A stretch of 64,000 nt of DNA from Macrostomum hystrix (lineage: Eukaryota > Platyhelminthes > Macrostomidae), in the NCBI GenBank assembly GCA_950097015.1, contig CATNEN010000039.1, positions 15,532,501 through 15,596,500 on the forward strand, written 5' to 3'. A program made the position numbers and the translations under genes. Within the stretch, counting starts at the first letter, position 1, and each line of letters opens with the position of its first letter. Below are positions 11,165 through 23,100 of this stretch, piece by piece. The notes below the pieces were generated by a model. The model had not been told where the DNA came from, did no database searches, and saw nothing but the letters and a program-made list of their open reading frames with translations.

Positions 11165-14100
11165 TCAAACTTCGCTTCCAACGTCAAGTCGAGCCCACGG
11201 ATTGACGAAGCAGGCGGCTGCGTCCGTGGCTGTCGCCGAGGCGACCGCGGCAGCGCCCGGCAGCGGCAACGGTCCCTCGTTCTGTTCCCCAAGCTGCTGC
11301 TGCTGTTGCAGAAGAGTCGACTGCAGCAGCTCCGGCGGCGGCGGAGGAAGCAGCGATGAAGAAGCGGCGGATTCAAGGTCGACATCGAAGTCGACGGCAG
11401 CGCCGCAGCTGGTGGTGCGCGGTGGTGGCACCGGCGGTCCCGGACGATGCCGTTGAGGCTGCGTCAAAGTTGCAGACGCCTGATTGAGTGTGATGATGGC
11501 ACTCAGTGTTGTTAGAGACGTAGAGAAGTCACGATATCCCGTTTTTAATCCTCTATTGATGTCGATATTAAACATCGGGGTTGAATAATCAGAATATAAA
11601 TTCCTAGGGTTTGTAGTGCCGTTGTTTCAGGCTGGTTTGGTTGGCTCTGCCTTGCCCTCCACTCACCCTCCTCACCCGTCCCCGCCACCTGATTGGCTGG
11701 GCGCCGGCGTTAACCCTTACCCCAGCCCGGCGTGGCTTTCCCCCTCCCGCCAATCAGCTCAGCGTAGCTTTGCTCGTCCACCTGGACAGCGGGCACAACC
11801 CTACCTCCCCCGCGCGTTGTTGGCTTTACTTTAGTGGTTGGTGCGCCGCCTCCCGTGTCTTACCGCTCTATCCGTCAGGGTGTAGGGCATGAATTGTTTA
11901 TTTTATGTTTATTTGAACTATCGCCACGGTCTTTCTACTGTTAATAGGTCCGTAGGCCGGGAATCCGACCACAGTCAATACAGGTTTGTCATTTTTATAG
12001 AATGATTAGAAATTGCTCACCTTCGTTGAGACCTGACGCTGGGGCGGCTGCGGATGCTGCAGTTTTCGACGCTGCCTTCGGCGACCTTCGGCCCGAGATT
12101 CGAACTCAGCCTCGTAGTAGTTCGACGCCTCCTCTTCTTCCTCCGCTTCGTCGTCGACTTCTTCTTCCTCTACGTCCTCGTCGTCGTCAAACACTTGCCG
12201 GTCGCCAACCTCGGCCGACTGGCTGCAGAGTCGCAGCTCCAGCTGGCTGGACACCGATGGCTCCCGGCTGCTATCGTTTGAGCCCAGTGAGCTGCCTGAA
12301 GGCTCTCGACAATTTCGCTGCCTCTCGGCGTCGACCTCGACTTCGGCGACAGTGACAGAAGCGGCTGGGGTGACTGCGGCGGCCGAAGTTAATGATGAAG
12401 CCGTTGAAGTCGAAGAAGACGATGACGTGTTGCCGGACTCCTCGCTGACGGTGCTCAGTGCAGCTCCGCTGGCTCCGACGCTCCCAATGCTGGAGGCGAT
12501 CATCAGCGAACTGTTGAGGCTTGTCGACACTGACGGAGCTGCTGCTGCAGCTGAAGCTACGGTTAGAGGCGTTATGACCTCTTCTGCAGCAGCAGCTGCT
12601 TTGTGCAGCTGCAGCTGCTGTTGCTGAGGAATCAGCGGTGGCGATTGTGGAGGCGGTGGAGGCGACACGACAGCAGCCTGAATTTCGTTACCAACAGATT
12701 CGATTACTTCAGCGTCGCTTCCAAAATGATTGCCATCATCGAAGCCGTTCAGGCCGTCAATATCGTCCAGCTCCACCAGCGAGCCGCCAGTCTTGGGCGT
12801 GGCCAGGGCGCTCTCCAGCCGGCTGACTGAGCGCGGCCGACGCATCCCGCCGCACCAGTCGTCGTTTTCGACATCGGCGTCGAGTTCGACATCCTCGTCC
12901 GAAGTCATCGTAGCTACGACGTGACCGACAGCGTGCTCGTCAAGCTCGTCCAGGCTGTCGTCTCCACGGCGATGTGCACTGGCGGCAGCTGCAGCGGCGG
13001 CGGCGGCGGCGGCGGCGGCAGCGACGGCGGCTGGAGTTGGGCAGCAGCAGCTGTTGACGTAGGCCTGGGTGCTGGCGAGACGCTCCAACGATTCTAGAGG
13101 CGGTGGGGTGGTTGCGCCTTCGCCGTCGAATTCGCCTTCGCCATCCTCGCCATAGCCGTCGGGTCCGTCGCCGTATTCGACTCGCCGATCAGGAAGCGAT
13201 CTCGTGCGAAGCGAGGACACTCGACATCGACGCCAGGCTGCGTCGATATCGGCGTCGGGGTCGGTGTCAACGAAATCATCGGCGAAATCGAGCGGCGGCG
13301 GTGGCAACGGCGGGGAGGACGACAATATCGATTGCTGCTGCTGCTGAAGTTTGGGCGGCTTTGGCGGCGGTTGCGGTGGCTGCCGATTCTGCTGCTTCTG
13401 CTGCATGGCGGGCATTGTGGCCGACAAGCCGGTAGCAAATCTTGGATCTTCGTCCAAGTATGACATGGACAGTGGCGGCATTGAAGTTGGTGGTGACGTC
13501 ACCGGCTGCTGCTTCTGCTGCTGCGGCGTGGCCAGCGGATGTAACGGAAGCAGTGTGTGTGAGCCGCGAGATCCGGTAGAAGCAGCTCGAGAACCGCGGC
13601 CACTAAGCGCGGCTGCGGCCGCCATGGCTGCGGCTGCGGTGGCTGATAATGTGCCAGCTCGTCTGGCACCGCCCGGAGACCGGCTGGGAAGGGAGCGGGA
13701 GCTCCTAGGGAAATAAGTATGCGGGTGCAAGAGCTGCGTTTCTGAAATGGTTCAAACTGAGTCGATGTTCTTCAGAACCTGGTCCTTGATGAGCTACAGA
13801 ATCCGGTCCTCAATGAGCTACAGAATCCGGTCCTCAATGAGCTACAGAATCTGGTCCTCAATGAGCTACAGAATCTGGTCCTCAATGAGCTACAGAATCC
13901 GGTCCTCAATGAGCTACAGAATCTGGTCCTCAATGAGCTACAGAATCTGGTCCTCAATGAGCTACAGAATCTGGTCCTCAATGAGCTACAGAATCTGGTC
14001 CTCAATGAGCTACAGAATCTGGTCCTCAATGAGCTACAGAATCCGGTCCTTGACGGGCTACAGAATCTGGTCCTCAATGAGCTACAGAATCTAGTCCTCA

Positions 14101-17100
14101 ATGAGCTACAGAATCCGGTCCTCAATGAGCTACAGAATCCGGTCCTCAATGAGCTACAGAATCTGGTCCTCAGTGAGCTACAGAATCCGGTCCTCAATGA
14201 GCTACAGAATCTGGTCCTTAATGAGCTACAGAATCCGGTCCTCAATGAGCTACAGAATCTGGTCCTCAATGAGCTACAGAATCTGGTCCTCAATGAGCTA
14301 CATAATCCGGTCCTCCATGAGCTACAGAATCTGGTCCTCAATGAGCTACAGAATCTGGTCCTCAATGAGCTACAGAATCTGGTCCTCAATGAGCTACAGA
14401 ATCCGGTCCTCCATGAGCTACAGAATCTAGTCCTCAATGAGCTACAGAATCCGGTCCTCAATGAGCTACAGAATCTGGTCCTCAATGAGCTACAGAATCT
14501 GGTCCTCAATGAGCTACAGAATCCGGTCCTCCATGAGCTACAGAATCCGGTCCTCAATGAGCTACAGAATCCGGTCCTTGACGGGCTACAGAATCTGGTC
14601 CTCAATGAGCTACAGAATCTAGTCCTCAATGAGCTACAGAATCCGGTCCTCAATGAGCTACAGAATCCGGTCCTCAATGAGCTACAGAATCCGGTCCTCA
14701 ATGAGCTACAGAATCTGGTCCTCAGTGAGCTACAGAATCCGGTCCTCAATGAGCTACAGAATCTGGTCCTCAATGAGCTACAGAATCCGGTCCTGAATGA
14801 GCTACAGAATCTGGTCCTCAATGAGCTACAGAATCTGGTCCTCAATGAGCTACAGAATTCGGTCCTCCATGAGCTACAGAATCTGGTCCTCAATGAGCTA
14901 CAGAATCTAGTCCTCAATGAGCTACAGAATCCGGTCCTCAATGAGCTACAGAATCCGGTCCTCAATGAGCTACAGAATCTGGTCCTCAGTGAGCTACAGA
15001 ATCCGGTCCTCAATGAGCTACAGAATCTGGTCCTTAATGAGCTACAGAATCCGGTCCTCAATGAGCTACAGAATCTGGTCCTCAATGAGCTACAGAATCT
15101 GGTCCTCAATGAGCTACATAATCCGGTCCTCCATGAGCTACAGAATCTGGTCCTCAATGAGCTACAGAATCTGGTCCTCAATGAGCTACAGAATCTGGTC
15201 CTCAATGAGCTACAGAATCCGGTCCTCCATGAGCTACAGAATCTAGTCCTCAATGAGCTACAGAATCCGGTCCTCAATGAGCTACAGAATCTGGTCCTCA
15301 ATGAGCTACAGAATCTGGTCCTCAATGAGCTACAGAATCCGGTCCTCCATGAGCTACAGAATCCGGTCCTCAATGAGCTACAGAATCCGGTCCTTGACGG
15401 GCTACAGAATCTGGTCCTCAATGAGCTACAGAATCTAGTCCTCAATGAGCTACAGAATCCGGTCCTCAATGAGCTACAGAATCCGGTCCTCAATGAGCTA
15501 CAGAATCCGGTCCTCCATGAGCTACAGAATCCGGTCCTCAATGAGCTACAGAATCCGGTCCTCAATGAGCTTCAAAATGTTCCTTATTCAGCATCTTCAG
15601 CATTCAATCTAAAAAGGCAAATGGGAGACGAGGTAGATAATCCCTTAATTCCTTAATTTGGCAGAATCGTTTTTCCCGTCTTTCTTGCCTTCAGTATCCA
15701 GGCGTTAGATTACCGCTTTAATCCTGCTTCTTTTAGTGCCATTGCTTTGCTTAATAAGTCAAAGAGAATATTTAGCTATTTAGCTAGAGAACTATTTAGC
15801 TATTTCAGGTTTAAGCGGCAGTTTCAATCTTATCTAACAGTTTTTTCCCTAGCTGCTGCTCCTAGTGGTAGGCATTGAGGGGCTAGGTTTGTACTTTATC
15901 AATCTCCCATGGCGAGAGTAAGGTTCAATGGTTCTCACCAATCGGAACATGGCCGCCTGATGTAATAATTTTCGCGTACAAATTCCAGCAACTGTTTCTG
16001 TGTGCGGCCGCAGTACCTGCAACACAAATAATTGCAGGTTAATTACAGCTGTCAGTCTGTGCTTTAGCACCTGTGCTTTAGCACCTGGAAGTCTTAACTG
16101 ACACGTACAGTAACACTCTAACACTCTAGTGTTAGAAATTTATGATACAAAAATTGTACAGCTCGTTTTCGCAGCAATAAGCTATTAATCGTACTTTTGA
16201 TCCCAAAAACACGACCTGATTGAGTAATCTCCAGTAACTTCTAACTTACGGGCGCCTCAAGAAAAATAATTTTTATTTAGTATAATCCCAACTGATCCTT
16301 CAGAATTATCCCAACTGATCCTTCAGAATTATCCCTACTGATCCTTCAGAATTATCCCAACTGATCCTTCAGAATTATCCCTACTGATCCTTCAGAATTA
16401 TCCCAACTGATCCTTCAGAATTATCCCTACTGATCCTTCAGAATTATCCCAACTGATCCTTCTGAATTTTCCAAAATGATCCAGCTTGAAACTGCCCAAA
16501 TTATCCCACGAGACTGCAGGAGATCTCACCTGAACGAGGATCCCTTGGACACAACTTTACTCCTCGCCCTGAGCTGTGGCCGAGCTGATTGACACCTGAA
16601 AAAGGTGTGATGCTCGATGCACTTCTTCCAAAAGTGCTTGCACTCAACCCTGCTGTCAAAGTAGAAGTCTATGGCGTCCTTGTAAAAGCTCTGAAATTAT
16701 TATAAGAAAGTTATTTTGGTAAATTTGAACCAGCAATTTTAGTGGAAACAATTTTTTAAGTGTGCGGCGCGTCTATAAGAAACTTTAAAGATTGAGATTA
16801 CTGGGTAGAGTTTTGGCTTAATGAGAACAGTTCTGCTCAACGGAGAGCTTCATGATTCTGTTTCAGACCGGGCCCCTGCTAAATACAGCGTTTGTGAAGT
16901 TCATATTTATCTCTACCTTGTCATCTCATCTCTCCTGTGTCTCATCTCTCTCGTGCCTTATCTCTCCCGTGTCTCATCTCTCCCTTGTCTGGTATCTCTC
17001 GTGTCTTATCTCTCCCTTGTCTGGTATCTCCCGTGTCTCATCTCTCCCTTGTCTCATCTCTCCCTTGTCTGGTATCTCCCGTGTCTCATCTCTCCCTTGT

Positions 17101-20100
17101 CTCATCTCTCCCTTGTCTGGTATCTCCCGTGTCTCATCTCTCCCTTGTCTGGTATCTTCCGAGTCTTATCTCTCCCTTGTCTGGTCTCTCCCGTGTCTCA
17201 TCTCTCCCATGTCTCATCTCTCCCCTGTCTCATCTCTCCCCTGTCTCATCTCTCCCATGTCTCATCTCTCATGTCTCTCCCGAGTCTCATGTCTCCAGTG
17301 TCTCATCTCTCCTATGTCTCATCTCTCCCCTGTCTCATCTCTGCCCTGTCTCATCTCTCCCCTGTCTCATCTCTCCCTTGTCTGGTATCTCTCGTGTCTT
17401 ATCTCTCCCTTGTCTGGTATCTCCCGTGTCTCATCTCTCCCGTGTCTCATCTCTCCCTTGTCTGGTATCTCCCGTGTCTCATCTCTCCCTAGTCTGGTAT
17501 CTCCCTTGTCTGGTCTCTCCCGTGTCTCATCTCTCCCCTGTCTCATCTCTCCCCTGTCTCATCTCTCCCCTGTCTCATCTCTCCCATGTCTCATCTCTGC
17601 CCTGTCTCATCTCTCCCCTGTCTCATCTCTCATGTCTCTCCCGAGTCTCATGTCTCCAGTATCTCATCTCTCCCCTGTCTCATCTCTCCCCTGTCTCATC
17701 TCTCCCATGTCTCATCTCTACCCTGTCTCATCTCTGCCCTGTCTCATCTCTCCCCTGTCTCATCTCTCATGTCTCCAGTGTCTCATCTCTCCCATGTCTC
17801 ATCTCTCCCCTGTCTCATCTCTGCCCTGTCTCATCTCTCCCCTGTCTCATCTCTCCCCTGTCTCATCTCTGCCCTGTCTCATCTCTGCCCTGTCTCATCT
17901 CTCATGTCTCTCCCGAGTCTCATGTCTCCAGTATCTCATCTCTCCCCTGTCTCATCTCTCCCCTGTCTCATCTCTCCCATGTCTCATCTCTACCCTGTCT
18001 CATCTCTGCCCTGTCTCATCTCTCCCCTGTCTCATCTCTCATGTCTCCAGTGTCTCATCTCTCCCATGTCTCATCTCTCCCCTGTCTCATCTCTCCCCTG
18101 TCTCATCTCTGCCCTGTCTCATCTCTCCCCTGTCTCATCTCTCCCCTGTCTCATCTCTGCCCTGTCTCATCTCTGCCCTGTCTCATCTCTGCCCTGTCTC
18201 ATCTCTCCCCTGTCTCATCTCTGCCCTGTCTCATCTCTCCCCTGTCTCATCTCTCATGTCTCTCCCGAGTCTCATGTCTCCAGTGTCTCATCTCTCCCAT
18301 GTCTCATCTCTACCCTGTCTCATCTCTGCCCTGTCTCATCTCTCCCCTGTCTCATCTCTCCCCTGTCTCATCTCTCCCTTGTCTGGTATCTCTCGTGTCT
18401 TATCTCTCCCTTGTCTGGTATCTCCCGTGTCTCATCTCTCCCGTGTCTCATCTCTCCCTTGTCTGGTATCTCCCGTGTCTCATCTCTCCCTAGTCTGGTA
18501 TCTCCCTTGTCTGGTCTCTCCCGTGTCTCATCTCTCCCCTGTCTCATCTCTCCCCTGTCTCATCTCTCCCCTGTCTCATCTCTCCCATGTCTCATCTCTG
18601 CCCTGTCTCATCTCTCCCCTGTCTCATCTCTCATGTCTCTCCCGAGTCTCATGTCTCCAGTATCTCATCTCTCCCCTGTCTCATCTCTCCCATGTCTCAT
18701 CTCTACCCTGTCTCATCTCTGCCCTGTCTCATCTCTCCCCTGTCTCATCTCTCATGTCTCCAGTGTCTCATCTCTCCCATGTCTCATCTCTGCCCTGTCT
18801 CATCTCTCCCCTGTCTCATCTCTGCCCTGTCTCATCTCTGCCCTGTCTCATCTCTCCCCTGTCTCATCTCTCATGTCTCCAGTGTCTCATCTCTCCCATG
18901 TCTCATCTCTGCCCTGTCTCATCTCTCCCCTGTCTCATCTCTCATGTCTCCAGTGTCTCATCTCTCCCATGTCTCATCTCTGCCCTGTCTCATCTCTCCC
19001 CTGTCTCATCTCTGCCCTGTCTCATCTCTGCCCTGTCTCATCTCTCCCCTGTCTCATCTCTGCCCTGTCTCATCTCTCCCCTGTCTCATCTCTGCCCTGT
19101 CTCATCTCTCCCCTGTCTCATCTCTGCCCTGTCTCATCTCTCCCCTGTCTCATCTCTCATGTCTCTCCCGAGTCTCATGTCTCCAGTGTCTCATCTCTCC
19201 CATGTCTCATCTCTGCCCTGTCTCATCTCTCCCCTGTCTCATCTCTCCCCTGTCTCATCTCTACCCTGTCTCATCTCTGCCCTGTCTCATCTCTCCCCTG
19301 TCTCATCTCTCCCCTGTCTCATCTCTCATGTCTCTCCCGAGTCTCATGTCTCCAGTGTCTCATCTCTGCCCTGTCTCATCTCCTGTGTGTCATCTCTCCC
19401 CTGTCTCATCTCTCGCGCGTCTCATCTCTCCCGTGATTAATCTCTTCTGCTTTGAATACGACCCACTTCCCATACTCATAAATTACTATTGTTTGCCTCC
19501 TAAATGTTACGTAATTTTAGATTCCTTTGAAAAAATGCAATATCTCTCCGATACAGGAATGCGATAGGGGTATTGAGTACAGAAAGTTTCAAATATGTTA
19601 TGCCGCTATACAATGGAAATTGTGTTTGTTGTGAGTGACGCCGATTGGGTAAATCAGTGACGAAAGTTAGTGAAGTGAAGACAGAGTGCAGAAAAAATAT
19701 TTGTTGTAAATATAGAAAGCATAATATTCAATTAGTATTATTATTAATCGAAGGCATTGGTATATGAGAATGACAGAAACACACAGAGAAGTGACAAAGT
19801 GCCAATCACGCTGGAGTCAGGAGGAGAACATTTTCGGCCTTATTTCCAAGAAAATCCAAGCGAGAGAAAGTCCACTTCTCAAACTCCTTATTCGTGTTAG
19901 TCCACTTTACTCCAATCTAAAGTCATATTCCATCCCAACTCCGTCACTCAACACTTTGGCCGCTTCAGCTGAGGTGAAAATAACATAGATGTATTATTCA
20001 ATGCCTCATTTCAGTTCGCTTAACAAGCTTTACTTTTTATCACAGATTTTCCATCCGCTCTCTGCTCTGCATTCCGACGCGTGCACTTTTTCCTTGTGCT

Positions 20101-23100
20101 CAAGAATTTGAGTGCTCAAAGCGTCGATGGCTTCTATTTACAACTCTCGCCGGATAATGTAGCTTTGGTAAGTGTGTCGTTTGGCGAAGAAAGGATTAAG
20201 GAAGAAGAAAAAGCTCATCCTATTGGATTCCTGAGAGTCTCCGCTTATCTGATTGGGTTCCTGAGAGTCTCCGCTTATCAGATCGGGTTCCTGAGAGTCT
20301 CCGCACATCTGATTGGGTTCCTGAGAGTCTCCGCTTATCTGATTGGGTTCCTGAGAGTCTCCGCTTATCTGATTGGGTTCCTGAGAGTCTCCGCTTATCT
20401 GATTTGGTTCCTGAGAGTCTCCGCACATCTGATTGGGTTCCTGAGAGTCTCCGCACATCTGATTGGGTTCCTGAGAGTCTCCGCACATCTGATTTGGTTC
20501 CTGAGAGTCTCCGCACATCTGATTGGGTTCCTGAGAGTCTCCGCACATCTGATTGGGTTCCCGAGAGTCTCCGCTTATCTGATTGGGTTCCCGAGAGTCT
20601 CCGCACATCTGATTTGGTTCCTGAGAGTCTCCGCTTATCTGATTTGGTTCCTGAGAGTCTCCGCACATCTGATTGGGTTCCTGAGAGTCTCCGCTTATCT
20701 GATTGGGTTCCTGAGAGTCTCCGCTTATCTGATTGGGTTCCTGAGAGTCTCCGCTTATCTGATTGGGTTCCTGAGAGTCTCCGCACATCTGATTGGGTTC
20801 CTGAGAGTCTCCGCTTATCTGATTGGGTTCCTGAGAGTCTCCGCTTATCTGATTGGGTTCCTGAGAGTCTCCGCACATCTGATTGGGTTCCTGAGAGTCT
20901 CCGCTTATCTGATTGGGTTCCTGAGAGTCTCCGCACATCTGATTGGGTTCCTGAGAGTCTCCGCTTATCTGATTGGGTTCCTGAGAGTCTCCGCACATCT
21001 GATTGGGTTCCTGAGAGTCTCCGCACATCTGATTGGGTTCCTGAGAGTCTCCGCACATCTGATTTGGTTCCTGAGAGTCTCCGCTTATCTGATTGGGTTC
21101 CTGAGAGTCTCCGCTTATCTGATTGGGTTCCCGAGAGTCTCCGCTTATCTGATTGGGTTCCTGAGAGTCTCCGCTTATCTGATTGGGTTCCTGATTGAGT
21201 CTCCGCACATCCGTTTCCTGCAGCTCATCGTTACTGCGCTCTTTGTTTTAACCAGTCGTGGTTTCCCAGGTGTGGTGTGGTACACAACTAGTTATTTAAC
21301 AGGTAGTTCACAAAGCAAATACACACACGTCTAAGTAAGGCAACGACACAATGCGCGCAAAAAAACATTTCGATTTAAATAGAAAAGAATGGATTTGATT
21401 TAGACTTGAAAAACTATTGTGTATAAGCAGCTGCGGCAGTGGCGGCGGGTGTGACGTGGGTAAGGGGCATTGTACTGAGATACAGGGCTCTCTCACAAAG
21501 TCCCTGATGTAATTTGGCATGCTGGCCAAATAGTCCTTGTCACTGGCCTGCAACAGAAAGTTTGGCAATGAATTTGCTACAAAAAATCTTCACCACTAAA
21601 AGCAGAAGAACTCGTAGATATAGATTTTTGTCCAGATGTGACCGGATTTCCACAATCGCAAATGTTCATTTCTTGACGAGGATGAGAATGATGATGAGAA
21701 TAAAGCGATGCGATTAGTCAAGATTTTGCCGTCACAGACATTCTACAAAGAAATTGATTTCCCGACGATTGGGGAGAATCAGATTGAGAGAGAGAAAATC
21801 TGAAAAGAGGGGAAATTTCTCCCTGCCTCCCCTCTAGAAAACGTGGCGCTTCTTTGGTGGAAGGCGCACAGAAGTCCTGCTTGTATTTCGAGGGGGGAAT
21901 AGCGGAGATTAACAAAATCCTGCTCCCAAGATTGCAAATAAATCCTACAAGAAAGAGACTGGATTTCACATCATCGAAATGGTCCGGAGTTCTGTTCCAT
22001 CTAATGATTGCTATTCCAATAGCTACGAGTAGCTACGAAGCAGACGAGATAGCACGAGACTTTTGCGTGATGCCTCACTGTCTGACACCTACCTCAATCC
22101 CCTGCCATTAACCTCGCTCCCTGGCAGCCACCTCACATCCCTGGCAACCAACTCACTCCCCTGGCAACCAATTCACCTCCCGACATCCAGCTCACTCAGT
22201 GGTACCCACCTTACTGAGTACCACTCCCTCCCACCCACCCCAGTCCCTCGCACCCACCTCACTCCCTCGTACCCACCTCACTCCCTCGCACCCACCTTTC
22301 TCCCCTGACACTCACCTCCCTCCCTATACCATTGGCACTCATTTTACTCCCTACATGCCTGGTACCCCCTCTTAGATAAGTCTAGTGTAAAATGACAATG
22401 ACCCGCCTCATTTAAATTCATATGCAACACTGAAAAGTTAGCCAAGTTAACAGCCAGAAACATTGCTCACTATGCTCACATTTGTCTCCGGGTGCAGTTT
22501 AACTAAAAACTTCTTCCTCTTGAAGCTAAGCTTTCGCACCTTGGCCCAGTTGAAACAATTGATGCGAACAGTGCCCTGAAACACTAGCACGCCTGTGTGT
22601 GCCACGGCTAGGCTTAACGGCAGGCCGTCTCTGTCCTGAAATTACAGGTGCAATCTGCTGGTTTGAGGCTTTTTTCTGAATATAAAAATTGGATAACTCA
22701 CGTGAGCAGGGTGTAGTCTGATGCCATACAGATCAACCTTTCTAACAGTATCCAACAGGCTGTATTCTGCATCTTCAGGTGTCAGACCGCTGAAAAAATA
22801 AATAACAATTGATTGCTCATTTACATTTCAGCCCCTCACCCGATAAGCGATGGTCCAACCCCTCACTCTGATAAGCGATGGTCCAACCCCTCATTCTGAT
22901 AATCGATGGTCCAACCCCTCATCCTGATAAGCGATGGTCCAACCCCTCATCCTGATAAGCGACGGTCCAACCCCTCACTTTGATAAGCGATGGTCCAACC
23001 CCTCACTCTGATAAGCGATGGTCCAACCCCTCACCCTGATAAGCGACGGTCCAACCCCTCACTTTGATAAGCGATGGTCCAACCCCTCACTCTGATAAGC

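Noticed and set aside
12002-13716. Plus-strand frames opposite the large FERM exon
   Set aside because: GC-rich, compositionally biased exon gives open antisense frames. Only the minus strand joins in phase to FERM and FA exons.
13772-15565. 597-codon minus-strand open frame of Ser/Arg/Phe/Cys repeats
   Set aside because: It lies wholly in a 24-bp array inside a FERM intron. A unit length divisible by three gives stop-free frames automatically; there is no flanking coding signal.
16852-19567. Several overlapping 220-860-codon plus-strand frames rich in Ser, Leu and Cys
   Set aside because: The 16-bp CT-rich array has no TAA, TAG or TGA in these frames, and the frames overlap each other. Non-coding repeat.
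20081-21334. Long frames in all orientations over the 30-bp array
   Set aside because: Period artefact. Only the short 20046-20167 part, outside the array, is exon-like.
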